Shown piece after piece: positions 53,389 through 62,895 of a DNA stretch of 64,000 bases (positions are counted from its first letter, which is position 1; every line of letters begins with the position of its first letter). Source of the DNA: Soonwooa sp032078105 (lineage in GTDB: Bacteria; Bacteroidota; Bacteroidia; Flavobacteriales; Weeksellaceae); NCBI GenBank assembly GCA_046269235.1, contig JBJZOS010000003.1, positions 322,032 to 386,031 of the forward strand. The letters run 5' to 3'. The translations under genes were made by a program, and so were the position numbers. The notes below the pieces were generated by a model. That model saw only the letters and a program-made list of their open reading frames with translations. It searched no databases and was not told the DNA's origin.

Positions 53389-54786
53389 TTAGTCTACTTT
53401 ATTTCTTGCTACTTGTGCCATAAGTTCTGCTTCTAATGCTACAGAATCGCCAACATAACCGTAACCTTGCATATGTACAATACCACGTCTTATTGGTTCA
53501 ATTAATTCAATTTTAAAGATAAGTGTGTCGCCTGGCACTACTTTTCTTTTGAATTTAACTTTATCAATTTTAATAAAATATGTCGAATAGTTTTCTGGAT
53601 CTGGTACGCTAGCCAAGACTAAAATACCGCCGGCTTGCGCCAAAGCTTCTACTTGCAAAACGCCTGGCATAACTGGTTCTTTAGGAAAATGTCCCACGAA
53701 GAAAGGCTCGTTCATGGTTACATTTTTAAGACCAACCACGTGCGTATCTGACAATTCTAAAACCTTGTCTAACAACAAGAATGGTGGACGATGCGGCATC
53801 AACTTCATAATACCATTAATATCGAAAACTGGTTCTTTTGTTAAGTCAAAATCTGGAACATTTTTCTTCTTCTGAAGTTTCCATTGTCTGTTAAGTTTCT
53901 TCGCAAACTGCGTGTTTACAAAATGTCCAGGTTTGTTAGCGATAACACGACCTTTTATTTTAACACCAACCAAAGCCAAGTCGCCAATCACGTCAAGCAA
54001 TTTGTGACGTGCCGCTTCGTTCGGATAGTTAAGCGTTAAGTTATCCAAAATACCGTTTGGACGTATAGAAACATCTTCTTTACCAAAAGCTACTTTCAGT
54101 TTTTCTGTTGTTTCTGGGGTTAATTCTTTATCAACATAGACAATTGCGTTACTGATGTCTCCACCTTTGATAAGGTTATGATCTAACAATTGTTCTAGCT
54201 CATGTAAAAAACTAAACGTTCTTGCCGAAGCAATTTCTTCTTTAAAGTCAGAAAGATTTTTTAGACTTGCATTTTGAGTACCTAAAACTTTAGTCCCAAA
54301 ATCTACCATCGTTGTCACTTCGTAATTCTCCGACGGAATAATTGTAATCTCCGACCCCGTGCTAGGATCAACATAACTAAGCACTTCTTTGATAACAAGA
54401 TATTCTCTTGTTGCTTTCTGCTCCTCAACACCAACTTTTTCGATAGCTTCAACAAAAAACTTAGAAGATCCATCTAGAATCGGTGGCTCCGAGCTATCCA
54501 TTTCTAAGATAACATTGTCAAGATCCATCCCAACCAACGCCGCCAAAAGATGCTCGCAAGTGTGGATTTTAACGCCTAATTTTTCTAAAGTCGTTCCGCG
54601 TTCTGTCGTTGTTACATAATTAACATCCGCTTCCACCTGTGGGCGCCCTTCCAAATCTGTTCTTATGAAAACAAAACCAGTATTTTCTTTGGCTGGTTTC
54701 ATGGTAAGATTCACTTCTTTTCCTGTGTGCAGTCCTATACCTGATAGATGTATTTCTTCTTGTATAGTTTTTTGTTTATCACTCAT
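53389..54786 (-). CDS. lpxC/fabZ: bifunctional LpxC-FabZ fusion
   Basis: Residues about 1-305 are UDP-3-O-acyl-GlcNAc deacetylase (LpxC): IQEEIHLSGIGLHTGKEV, the zinc ligand region HTCEHLLAAL, and the second metal region NEAARHKLLDVIGDLALVG. Residues about 315-465 are 3-hydroxyacyl-ACP dehydratase (FabZ), with LMPHRPPFLLLDKVLEL, GHFPKEPVMPGVLQVEALAQ and VPGDTLIFKIELI. The fusion is the normal state in Bacteroidetes and couples the lipid A and fatty acid pathways. It lies between lpxD (25-base gap) and lpxA. Confidence 0.97.
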   Translation of the reverse strand: MSDKQKTIQEEIHLSGIGLHTGKEVNLTMKPAKENTGFVFIRTDLEGRPQVEADVNYVTTTERGTTLEKLGVKIHTCEHLLAALVGMDLDNVILEMDSSEPPILDGSSKFFVEAIEKVGVEEQKATREYLVIKEVLSYVDPSTGSEITIIPSENYEVTTMVDFGTKVLGTQNASLKNLSDFKEEIASARTFSFLHELEQLLDHNLIKGGDISNAIVYVDKELTPETTEKLKVAFGKEDVSIRPNGILDNLTLNYPNEAARHKLLDVIGDLALVGVKIKGRVIANKPGHFVNTQFAKKLNRQWKLQKKKNVPDFDLTKEPVFDINGIMKLMPHRPPFLLLDKVLELSDTHVVGLKNVTMNEPFFVGHFPKEPVMPGVLQVEALAQAGGILVLASVPDPENYSTYFIKIDKVKFKRKVVPGDTLIFKIELIEPIRRGIVHMQGYGYVGDSVALEAELMAQVARNKVD

Positions 54787-54811
54787 TGCAAAGATATTTT
54801 TTTAACAAATT

Positions 54812-55831
54812 TTATTTTTTGTTATTTTCTAAATTATTAATTCTCGTTATGATATCGCCAAAGTTTCTGAAATGTACATAACTTCTACGATAATCTCCCG
54901 CAGGAATAGCTGGCGAACCATAAAGAATTTCTTTGTCCTTCACGTTACTATTAACGCCACTTTGGGCTTGGATTTTGACTTGGTTCCCAATTTCGATATG
55001 TCCAATAATGCCCACTTGACCGCCGATTTGGTTCCAGTCTCCAATTTTTGTTGACCCCGCAATACCAGCTTGTGCAGCAATTACATTATTCTGACCGATT
55101 CTTACATTATGTGCAATCTGAATAAGATTATCGATTTTCGTCCCTTTTCCAATTACGGTTGAACCAATGGTTGCACGATCAATACTACAGTTAGAACCAA
55201 TCTCAACATCGTCTTCCAAAATAACATTTCCTAACTGAGGAATTTTTTTGAATCCTTCCGGACTTAGTTGGAATCCGAAGCCATCGCCACCAATAACCGT
55301 GTTAGAATGGATGATACAATTATCGCCAATAACACAACCATCGTAGATACGTGCACCAGAATCAATTTTGCAATTTTTTCCAATTTTAACACCTTTCCCG
55401 ATGTAGACTTGCGGATAGATTTGACAATTGTCGCCGATAACCGCTTTATCCGAAACGTAAGTAAATGCACCGATATACACGTCTTCGCCAATTACCGCAG
55501 AATGGCTAACGCTAGACGGCTGTTCGATGCCTGACTTTTTCTTTTTGAGATCGTTATAAAGATTCATCAAAATCTGAAACGAAAGATAAGCATCTTCTAC
55601 AGCGATAATAACTGGTGAATAGGTTTGGTTTTCCTTCAAGAGATTTTGTGACACGATAAGCACAGAACAGTCTGTAGTGTCTATGAAATGTGAAAAACGC
55701 TCTTGTGCTACAAATGATAAATGACCACTTTGGCCATTTTCTATAGGAGAAACCCCAGTAATAACTTTATTTTTATCACCGATGATTTTACCATTTATAA
55801 AGTTAGCAATTTGCTCTGCAGTAAATTCCAT
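54812..55831 (-). CDS. lpxD: UDP-3-O-(3-hydroxymyristoyl)glucosamine N-acyltransferase
   Basis: Third step of lipid A synthesis (N-acylation). The frame opens at TTG (55849); the ATG at 55831 gives a 339-aa protein starting MEFTAEQIANFINGKIIG, the usual LpxD start. The uridine-binding domain (to about 100) is followed by the beta-helix with IGDNCIIHSNTVIGGDGFGFQ and the catalytic-His context IDNLIQIAHNVRIGQNNVIAAQ-type sequence. A C-terminal helical tail ends the protein. It is the second gene of the minus-strand lipid A unit. Confidence 0.96.
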   Translation of the reverse strand: MEFTAEQIANFINGKIIGDKNKVITGVSPIENGQSGHLSFVAQERFSHFIDTTDCSVLIVSQNLLKENQTYSPVIIAVEDAYLSFQILMNLYNDLKKKKSGIEQPSSVSHSAVIGEDVYIGAFTYVSDKAVIGDNCQIYPQVYIGKGVKIGKNCKIDSGARIYDGCVIGDNCIIHSNTVIGGDGFGFQLSPEGFKKIPQLGNVILEDDVEIGSNCSIDRATIGSTVIGKGTKIDNLIQIAHNVRIGQNNVIAAQAGIAGSTKIGDWNQIGGQVGIIGHIEIGNQVKIQAQSGVNSNVKDKEILYGSPAIPAGDYRRSYVHFRNFGDIITRINNLENNKK

Positions 55832-55849
55832 ATCGTGCAAAGATAACAA

Positions 55850-56058
55850 TTTCTTAATTACACATTACATTTTTGATAACTTTTTACAATTTTGTCAAAC
55901 ATTTTCAATCTACAAAATTCTCTGTTTTTTTGAAGGATCATTTTTTCTTGATTAATTTTCTAGAAAATCCAGTCTAGAGCTTCCCTTTTCTTAATTTTTA
56001 ATGAAACTAAAATATGATTAAATTTTGGTGACTTAATTTTCTAATTATTTCTGCAAAA
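55850..56058. other. intergenic region between lpxD and dispersed repeat copy 3
   Basis: AT-rich, no reading frame or RNA gene recognisable. Together with the repeat it separates the HD gene from lpxD by about 378 bases. Confidence 0.5.
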
Positions 56059-56167
56059 GGGATAGAAGCGGCATCCTTTGGATGGGTGCGAGGCGGCGTA
56101 GCGCAGCGCAGCCGTCCGAGCAGCCAGGATAAAGATATAGCGGATAGCCCGACGTGGCGGATTAGGC
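56059..56167 (-). repeat. dispersed intergenic repeat, copy 3 (GC-cored)
   Basis: Read on the minus strand: a 5' arm CTATCCGCTATATCTTTA, the GC-rich core GCTCGGACGGCTGCGC, then CGCCGCCTCGC, and a 3' arm AAAGGATGCCGCTTCTATCCC. This matches copy 2 in core and arm, and copy 1 in arms. It lies directly downstream of the HD gene and points in that gene's direction. Confidence 0.75.
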
Positions 56168-56209
56168 ATTGGAAAAGCTGGGAAAAATCCGCCAGGGATT
56201 GCCCAAATA

Positions 56210-57424
56210 CTACATGATCTCCCGAGGAAAAGACAGAATATACTTTGTATTGACTTGATTGATAAACGACGATAGAATCTGGTTTTCAGAATCTTCTAAT
56301 TTGATTTTTTTGCCAGATTTTTCTAGTAAATATATCGGTTGCTTTTCGGTATCATAAGGCAAAAGACTTCTCGAGATTTGATCCACCAATTCGTTAGCGT
56401 TATCAATACCAAAAAGTTGATTAGTCCTTTGGATTTTGGTCTGAATAAAATCTTCGGAAAAGTGTTGCGATGACGACAAGGTTTTGGGAAAATGTCGATA
56501 AATAACGGCTTTACAAAGATAAGACAATACAAAATCATCCGATTCTGTCCACGATTTGATCGCTTGGAAAACATCCATATCATCCAACATGGTGAAGTTC
56601 TGTAAGTTGAGTTGGTTCTCTTCTTCAAAATGTTGATGTTCTAAAAAATATTTTAAATATTTTGGTGCGTCCAAAGCCATTCCTTCTGAAACTAACTTCT
56701 TCGCTCTTCCTAAAATTTTCACCAAAAGATGTTCTGACAAAGCCGAGGTTTTGTGGTAATAAACCTGCCAATACATGAACATCCTCGCCGTTAAATAGTT
56801 CTCGATAGAATAGATGCCTTTGGAGTCAACCACCAACTCGTCGTTCCACACATTAAGCATAGAAATGATACGTTGCGTATTGACATTACCTTCGGAAACG
56901 CCCGTGTAGAAGCTATCGCGCTTTAGATAATCTAATCGATCGACATCTAACTGCGACGAAATCAACTGGTTGAAAAACTTACGCGAATATTGTCCTTTAA
57001 ACATCTCGATCGCCAAAGTCAACTCACCAGAAAATTCTTCGTTTAGTTTGGTCATTAACAACAAGGACAATTTTTCATGATGCCAATTGTCCATTAATCT
57101 GTTTTCTAATGCATGAGAAAATGGTCCGTGACCAACGTCGTGCAATAAAATCGCCAACAAAGCCGCTTTTTCTTCTTCCTTGGAAATAGAAACGCCTTTT
57201 AACTTCAAAGTTTCGAGGGCTGTAAACATCAGATGCATGGCTCCTAAAGCATGATGAAATCTGGTATGCTTGGCACCGGGAAAAACCAACGATAACAATC
57301 CTGTTTGAGAAATCCTGCGAAGTCTCTGAAAATAAGGATGTTCGATTACATCATAAAGAATCTCGTGCGGAATCTTGATAAAACCGTGGACAGGATCGTT
57401 GATAATTTTGAGTTTGTTAAGCAT
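56210..57424 (-). CDS. HD-domain phosphohydrolase (dGTPase/SAMHD1-like)
   Basis: 404 aa. The HD metal motifs are H...HD...D: TRFHHALGAMHLM, then AILLHDVGHGPFSHALEN. The block INDPVHGFIKIPHEILYDVI at the start is typical of the deoxynucleoside triphosphohydrolase-like family that precedes lpxD in many Bacteroidota. Substrate unproven. It lies upstream of lpxD on the same strand, with dispersed repeat copy 3 between them. A TATCTTTG at 57444-57451 may be its promoter -7. Confidence 0.88.
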   Translation of the reverse strand: MLNKLKIINDPVHGFIKIPHEILYDVIEHPYFQRLRRISQTGLLSLVFPGAKHTRFHHALGAMHLMFTALETLKLKGVSISKEEEKAALLAILLHDVGHGPFSHALENRLMDNWHHEKLSLLLMTKLNEEFSGELTLAIEMFKGQYSRKFFNQLISSQLDVDRLDYLKRDSFYTGVSEGNVNTQRIISMLNVWNDELVVDSKGIYSIENYLTARMFMYWQVYYHKTSALSEHLLVKILGRAKKLVSEGMALDAPKYLKYFLEHQHFEEENQLNLQNFTMLDDMDVFQAIKSWTESDDFVLSYLCKAVIYRHFPKTLSSSQHFSEDFIQTKIQRTNQLFGIDNANELVDQISRSLLPYDTEKQPIYLLEKSGKKIKLEDSENQILSSFINQVNTKYILSFPREIM

Positions 57425-57443
57425 AGAAGGGCTTTGTTTGACT

Positions 57444-57451
57444 CAAAGATA
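57444..57451 (-). promoter_or_regulatory. possible -7 promoter element of the HD gene
   Basis: TATCTTTG on the minus strand, matching TAnnTTTG, about 20 bases before the ATG. No TTG at the right distance. Confidence 0.4.
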
Positions 57452-57583
57452 CAGTTTTCGATTCAAAACTATATTAACATCAATTCATTTTTGAGTTTTA
57501 GATCATCAAGCTTTACCACGACATTTTTTATTAAAAATATAAATAGCGGAAAATCTACGCTATCACCAGATAACTTTTTTAAT

Positions 57584-58429
57584 CTAGACCAATATTCTCA
57601 AACTTTTCGGAAGTACTTTAACCTCAACGGGTGATTTTATTTTATGATATTCGCCGTCAAGATGCCAAGCTTCCGAATCTACGCTAAAGGAAATCTCGGA
57701 GGTTGAAATGTATTGTAAATATTTGCTTGGTTTTAAACTTTTTGTAAACATTTGATAAGCAAAAGATAACCCTGCGGGCAACGGAAATTTCTTAACCAAA
57801 GCGATTTCTACTTTTCCGTCCGACATATCTGCTTGTGGTGCAATGTAGGCATTATTCCCGAATTGGCGACTGTTAGCGACATTTACCATCATATATTCGC
57901 CATTGTATTGTTTGTATTTTTCTTCAAACTGAACTTTAATGGGTTTAAATTTAAAATACTTTTCTACGGTAATTTTGATGTAACTGCTAAAACCTCGTTT
58001 AGAATGTTCGAATCCTTCGATGATGTTACCGTCGAGACCAACGCCAGAAACGTTAATCGACAAATGACCATTCACCGAGAACGAATCTACCAATTTGAAA
58101 TCTTTCTTTTTTAATTTTGCTAAAAGAGAATCGATGTTTTTAGAAAAATTAGTTTCATTAGAAAAACCATTCCCCGAACCAGCTGGAAAAACCGCCAACA
58201 TTTTATTAGAATTCACCAATTTACTCGCAACCGTAGAGATTGTGCCATCGCCGCCAATTGCTACAAAAACATCAACATCGTTCCAATTTTGTTTAATAAA
58301 ATCAAAACTATCTTCAATAGATTTTGAAACTAAAACCAAAGGATTTTCAACTCTCGATTCTAAAGCCGTCAAAAAGCTTTTATAATTTTTTTTAGCTGAA
58401 AAAGGATTGATAATAAAGGCTGTTTTCAT
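57584..58429 (-). CDS. diacylglycerol kinase family lipid kinase
   Basis: 281 aa of the DAGK catalytic family (lipid kinase YegS-like). The nucleotide-binding motif is GGDGTISTVASKL (about 60-72). The NGFSNE-type stretch GSGNGFSNE (about 82-90) and the C-terminal SDGKVEIALV, which closes the beta-sandwich domain, follow. It could phosphorylate diacylglycerol, sphingoid or related lipids; the substrate is not determined. It is preceded by a gap that holds the terminator of the neighbouring lipoprotein gene. Confidence 0.9.
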   Translation of the reverse strand: MKTAFIINPFSAKKNYKSFLTALESRVENPLVLVSKSIEDSFDFIKQNWNDVDVFVAIGGDGTISTVASKLVNSNKMLAVFPAGSGNGFSNETNFSKNIDSLLAKLKKKDFKLVDSFSVNGHLSINVSGVGLDGNIIEGFEHSKRGFSSYIKITVEKYFKFKPIKVQFEEKYKQYNGEYMMVNVANSRQFGNNAYIAPQADMSDGKVEIALVKKFPLPAGLSFAYQMFTKSLKPSKYLQYISTSEISFSVDSEAWHLDGEYHKIKSPVEVKVLPKSLRILV

Positions 58430-58444
58430 GGATAAATTCTAATA

Positions 58445-58469
58445 AAAAACTCCGAATCATCGGAGTTTT
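58445..58469 (-). terminator. terminator of the DUF3298-type lipoprotein gene
   Basis: AAACTCCGA / TCGGAGTTT hairpin. Read on the minus strand it is followed by T's and lies 35-60 bases after the stop at 58503. Confidence 0.7.
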
Positions 58470-58502
58470 GATATTGCAAAAATACGTTTTATTAATTAAT
58501 TG

Positions 58503-59306
58503 TTAATTAAATCGTACACGTTTTAAAAATTCTGGTTTTAGTTGGTCTTTAACATCTTTATAATCCAAAGTAATATAGACGACGCCTGCTGCATAAGCTG
58601 TAATCTCGTATTGGTTATAGACAAAGGTTATCGACTTGTTACCAAAATAGAAATTAGCATTAAGAGGGATTACTTTTTCTAACAACATTTCTTTTTGACC
58701 ATCTTGATCATTTTTCGTAAAACTGTCCATCAACAACTGGTTCCAGATTTTATCATTTGGATTTTTAACAACGTCAGAAAGTAGAATGCTTTTATTGTTT
58801 TTAAGATCAAAGACTTTATAAAGCTCATTATAATAACCATGCGCACCACCTGAAAAACCGCTGTTGGTATATCGAATTGTTAACATGTCCTCTTGGTTAG
58901 AAAATACAGACATGTTCGATTGCGTATCCCAAGTCTGATGTGAGGCTGGTTGAAAATCTTTTGGTTTACTTTCTTTATAAAAATTAGATTTATCTGCTTC
59001 GAAAGCTGCTGCAAATCCAGTTTTAGAATAATCATTTGTCTTTAATAACGTCGGCGCATAGATGCTATCCAACACTGTTTTATCAGTAATTGTCGGAAAT
59101 AACAAGACGCTATTATCATAAGCCAAAGTTAGGTTAGTACAAGCTTTTATCGAGTCCGAAATCCTAATAGAATCCATCTTAAATGCTGCTTCCGCGGCAA
59201 TACTATCTTTATCAAACGTAGGGATATTGACCTCCGTGGTCTGTTTTTTTGAACAACTAAATAATACCAACAAACCCGCAACCAAGCTTCCAAAGAATAA
59301 CTTCAC
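58503..59306 (-). CDS. lipoprotein with RsiV/DUF3298-like domain
   Basis: 267 aa, lipobox LFSC (Cys18). The rest resembles the DUF4163/DUF3298 pair of RsiV-like proteins: AAFEADKSNFYKES, LTIRYTNSGFSGGAHGYYNE (GGAHG motif) and FYFGNKSITFVYNQYEITAYAAG. RsiV is an anti-sigma factor with a lysozyme-binding domain in Firmicutes, but this lipoprotein has no anti-sigma region, so only the periplasmic fold is shared. Function unknown. It is downstream of gyrB across a terminator, so it probably has its own promoter. Confidence 0.75.
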   Translation of the reverse strand: MKLFFGSLVAGLLVLFSCSKKQTTEVNIPTFDKDSIAAEAAFKMDSIRISDSIKACTNLTLAYDNSVLLFPTITDKTVLDSIYAPTLLKTNDYSKTGFAAAFEADKSNFYKESKPKDFQPASHQTWDTQSNMSVFSNQEDMLTIRYTNSGFSGGAHGYYNELYKVFDLKNNKSILLSDVVKNPNDKIWNQLLMDSFTKNDQDGQKEMLLEKVIPLNANFYFGNKSITFVYNQYEITAYAAGVVYITLDYKDVKDQLKPEFLKRVRFN

Positions 59307-59333
59307 AATCTAAAATTTTGCTTTTTGGACAGC

Positions 59334-59362
59334 AAAAAACCTTCCAAAAGTGGAAGGTTTTA
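59334..59362 (-). terminator. terminator after gyrB
   Basis: AACCTTCC / GGAAGGTT hairpin with T's on the minus strand, 30-55 bases after the gyrB stop codon. Confidence 0.75.
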
Positions 59363-59391
59363 ATGTTTTATGTTAAATTTTAAAAGAAAAA

Positions 59392-61326
59392 TTAAGCATC
59401 GATTCTTGCGTAGATCGCATTCTTCTCAATAAATTCTCTTCTTGGCGGAACCTCATCTCCCATCAACATTGAGAAAGTACTGTCTGCTTCGACAGCATTT
59501 TCAATCGTGATTTGCTTTAAGGTTCTGTGTTCTGGGTTAAGCGTTGTGTCCCAAAGCTGTTCAGGATTCATCTCCCCAAGACCTTTATAACGTTGTACTT
59601 CTACTCCTTTTCCGTCTGGTGACATTTCTAGCGTAATTTCTTCGCGCTCTTTTTCGTTGTACGCGTAGATTTTTTTATTTCCTTTTTTTAATAAATATAA
59701 AGGTGGTTGAGCGATATAGATATAACCATTCTCAATCAATTCTTTCATATATCTAAAGAAGAATGTCAAAATTAAAGTCGAAATGTGAGATCCATCGATA
59801 TCAGCATCGGTCATAATTACGATTTTGTGATAACGAAGTTTTGTTAGATTCAACGCTTTAGAATCTTCTTCTGTACCAACACTAACGCCTAAAGCTGTGT
59901 AGATATTTTTGATTTCGTCGTTGTCATATACCTTGTGAAGCATTGATTTTTCAACATTAAGGATTTTACCTCTCAAAGGAAGAATTGCTTGGAAATGACG
60001 GTCACGACCTTGTTTAGCAGTACCACCTGCGGAATCTCCCTCCACTAGGAATAATTCTGATTCGGCTGGATCTTTAGATGAGCAATCCGACAATTTGCCT
60101 GGAAGTCCAGAACCACCCATTGGTGACTTGCGTTGCACCATTTCGCGGGCTTTCTTAGCTGCTTGTCGTGCTTTTGCCGCTAAAACTACTTTCTGAACAA
60201 TCGTTTTTGCTTCGTTTGGGTTTTCTTCTAAGAAGTTGGTAAGCATTTCTCCAACGATTTTATCAACCGCTCCAGAAACTTCCGAATTACCCAATTTTGT
60301 CTTGGTCTGCCCTTCGAATTGAGGTTCCATTACTTTAACAGACACAACCGCGGTAAGTCCTTCGCGGAAGTCATCTCCTGTTACTTCTACTTTTTCTTTT
60401 GCTGGAAGACCTAACTCGTCAGCATATTTTTTCAAAGTTCTTGTTAAAGCTCTACGGAAACCCGCTAGATGCGTTCCTCCTTCGTGGGTGTTAATGTTAT
60501 TAACGTAAGAGTGCAAATTTTCGTTAAATGATGTATTATAACGCATCGCCACTTCTACAGGAATGCCTTCTCTCTCGCCTTCCATAAAGATGACATGCTC
60601 CATGATAGACTCTCTATTACCATCGATATACTCAACGAATTCTTTAAGACCACCTTCGGAATGGAAAACTTCATGCTTGAAGCTTCCGTCTTCCAAAACT
60701 TGTCTTTCGTCGGTTAGAGTTATGGTAATTCCTTTATTTAAATAAGAGAGCTCACGTAGACGATTTGCTAATGTATCGTAGTTGTAGACTAGTTCTGTAA
60801 AAATCGTATCATCTGGTTGGAAGAATTGTTTGGTTCCTCTTTTGTCAGAATCTCCAATTTGCTCTACTTCTGTCTGCGCTTTCCCCTTAGAATAAATCTG
60901 CTGATATACATGACCATCTTTGTACACCGTCGTTATCATCTCGTTAGAAAGTGCATTAACACACGATACCCCAACACCATGAAGACCTCCCGAAACTTTA
61001 TACGAATCTTTATCGAACTTTCCTCCTGCTCCAATTTTGGTCATTACAACCTCCAAAGCTGATTTTTGCTCCTTTTCGTGAAAGTCAACCGGAATACCAC
61101 GTCCATTATCGGTCACCTCTATTCCGTTGCCTTCTTTGATGCTTACGGTAATCGTGTCGCAATACCCTGCCAAAGCCTCATCTATAGAGTTATCCACTAC
61201 TTCATAAACCAAATGGTGAAGACCTCTTACACCCACATCTCCAATGTACATCGAAGGACGCATACGCACGTGCTCCATACCTTCTAATGCCTGGATACTA
61301 CTTGCGTTATATTGTTTTTGACTCAT
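59392..61326 (-). CDS. gyrB: DNA gyrase subunit B
   Basis: ATPase subunit of gyrase, which introduces negative supercoils. The 644-aa protein begins with the GHKL ATPase (RPSMYIGDVGVRGLHHLVYE, VDNSIDEALAG, EVTDNGRGIPV, GLHGVGVSCVNALS). The transducer and TOPRIM domains follow, with LVEGDSAGGTAKQGRDR and MTDADIDGSHI. The YKGLGEMNPEQLWDTTLNP block near the end is the classic GyrB C-terminal signature and distinguishes it from the parE-like gene at 5640. gyrA is not adjacent. Confidence 0.97.
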   Translation of the reverse strand: MSQKQYNASSIQALEGMEHVRMRPSMYIGDVGVRGLHHLVYEVVDNSIDEALAGYCDTITVSIKEGNGIEVTDNGRGIPVDFHEKEQKSALEVVMTKIGAGGKFDKDSYKVSGGLHGVGVSCVNALSNEMITTVYKDGHVYQQIYSKGKAQTEVEQIGDSDKRGTKQFFQPDDTIFTELVYNYDTLANRLRELSYLNKGITITLTDERQVLEDGSFKHEVFHSEGGLKEFVEYIDGNRESIMEHVIFMEGEREGIPVEVAMRYNTSFNENLHSYVNNINTHEGGTHLAGFRRALTRTLKKYADELGLPAKEKVEVTGDDFREGLTAVVSVKVMEPQFEGQTKTKLGNSEVSGAVDKIVGEMLTNFLEENPNEAKTIVQKVVLAAKARQAAKKAREMVQRKSPMGGSGLPGKLSDCSSKDPAESELFLVEGDSAGGTAKQGRDRHFQAILPLRGKILNVEKSMLHKVYDNDEIKNIYTALGVSVGTEEDSKALNLTKLRYHKIVIMTDADIDGSHISTLILTFFFRYMKELIENGYIYIAQPPLYLLKKGNKKIYAYNEKEREEITLEMSPDGKGVEVQRYKGLGEMNPEQLWDTTLNPEHRTLKQITIENAVEADSTFSMLMGDEVPPRREFIEKNAIYARIDA

Positions 61327-61518
61327 ATCAATTTGTTACTTTTCCTTTTTTCAAAGACTTACAAATATCGTAAAAATTCCTGAAATACGAAAATTTTAAA
61401 TGTTTTAGAATTATGAAATTTCAGCATCAAAACACCTAAAATTAATAATACAAATTACAAAATATTAAGCATTAATAATGATTGTTTTATATCATATTAT
61501 GTGTTATAAAATATTATT

Positions 61519-61526
61519 TAACTTTG
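61519..61526 (+). promoter_or_regulatory. possible -7 promoter element of cydAB
   Basis: TAACTTTG matches TAnnTTTG and lies 26 bases before the cydA ATG. A clear -33 TTG is missing. Confidence 0.4.
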
Positions 61527-61551
61527 TTACACAACCCTTAAATTATGCGCT

Positions 61552-62895
61552 ATGGACGACTTTATAGCAGCACGCTCTCAGATGGCGGTCTCACTAGGAT
61601 TTCACATTATTTTTGCTTGCGTTGGGATGGTAATGCCTTTCATGATGGCGATCTCACATTACAAATTTTTAAAATCCGGCAACGCCGTTTACAAAGGACT
61701 TACCAAAGCCTGGAGCAAAGGTGTTGCAATCCTTTTTGCAACAGGAGCAGTTTCAGGGACAATGCTTTCTTTCGAATTGGGATTATTATGGCCAAAATTC
61801 ATGGAGCATGCAGGTCCGATTTTCGGAATGCCTTTTTCGCTTGAAGGAACGGCTTTTTTTATTGAAGCTATTGCCTTAGGATTTTTCCTCTACGGCTGGG
61901 AACGACTCAACAAATGGTTTCATTGGATTTGTGGATTAATTGTCGGAATCAGTGGTTTAGCTTCGGGAATTCTCGTGGTTGCCGCCAATGCGTGGATGAA
62001 TTCTCCAGCAGGATTCGATTATATCAATGGTGAATATCTAAATATTGACCCTATCAAAGCGATGTTTAATGAAGCATGGTTTCCACAAGCCTTTCACATG
62101 ACAGTTGCAGCATTTTGTGCAACTGGATTTGCAGTTGCAGGCGTTCATGCTTATTTAATTTTAAAGAAGAGAAATGTCGAGTTTCATACAAAAGCATTCC
62201 GAATTGCGATGGGTTTTGCATTGATTGGCGCTTTTGGAGCACCCTTGAGTGGTGATATCGCTGCGAAATCCGTCACAAAAAGACAACCTATCAAACTTGC
62301 TGCTATGGAAGCTCATTTTGAAACAGAAAAAGGTGCAGCCTTCGTTTTGGGAGGAATTCCTGATGAAAAAAAAGGTGAAGTAAAATATTCTGTTAAAGTT
62401 CCAAAAGTTTTAAGTTTTCTTGCGACCGGCGATTTTAATGGCGAAGTAAAAGGTTTGAATGATTTCCCAAGAGACTTATGGCCGCCAGTTGCCGTTGTTC
62501 ACTATTCTTTTCAGATTATGATCTGCTTTGGTGTTGTGATGATGTTGATGGGCGGTATTTATCTTTTTTCTTTATACAAAAAGAAAGAATGGATGACCAA
62601 GCCATGGTTTCTTAAACTGTTTTTTATTGCAACGCCATTTGGTTACATCGCTCTCGAAGCAGGCTGGACCGTCACCGAAGTTGGTAGACAACCATGGATA
62701 ATCTATGGCGTCATGAAAACAGTGGACGCGGTAACGCCGATGTACGGCATCCAATATTCGTTCTACTTTTTCACGTTTATATTCGTGACTCTAGCCATGA
62801 TTTTGGCGTTTTTATTATCAAGACAAATTAAAATGGTTCCGAAATTATACGACCCAAGCGACCCAAATTATTCACCTAAAACCAAGAAGTCATGA
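61552..62895 (+). CDS. cydA: cytochrome bd ubiquinol oxidase subunit I
   Basis: Haem-bearing subunit of the high-affinity terminal quinol oxidase. The 447-aa protein shows the N-terminal motif SLGFHIIFACVGMVMPF with His18 as likely haem d/b595 ligand, GTMLSFELGLLWP, and QAFHMTVAAFCATGFA (haem b558 ligand region). The Met ligand is in MICFGVVMMLMG. It is shorter than E. coli CydA (522 aa), with a reduced Q-loop, like the CIO-type/short forms. It overlaps cydB by four bases (ATGA). Confidence 0.95.
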   Translation: MDDFIAARSQMAVSLGFHIIFACVGMVMPFMMAISHYKFLKSGNAVYKGLTKAWSKGVAILFATGAVSGTMLSFELGLLWPKFMEHAGPIFGMPFSLEGTAFFIEAIALGFFLYGWERLNKWFHWICGLIVGISGLASGILVVAANAWMNSPAGFDYINGEYLNIDPIKAMFNEAWFPQAFHMTVAAFCATGFAVAGVHAYLILKKRNVEFHTKAFRIAMGFALIGAFGAPLSGDIAAKSVTKRQPIKLAAMEAHFETEKGAAFVLGGIPDEKKGEVKYSVKVPKVLSFLATGDFNGEVKGLNDFPRDLWPPVAVVHYSFQIMICFGVVMMLMGGIYLFSLYKKKEWMTKPWFLKLFFIATPFGYIALEAGWTVTEVGRQPWIIYGVMKTVDAVTPMYGIQYSFYFFTFIFVTLAMILAFLLSRQIKMVPKLYDPSDPNYSPKTKKS

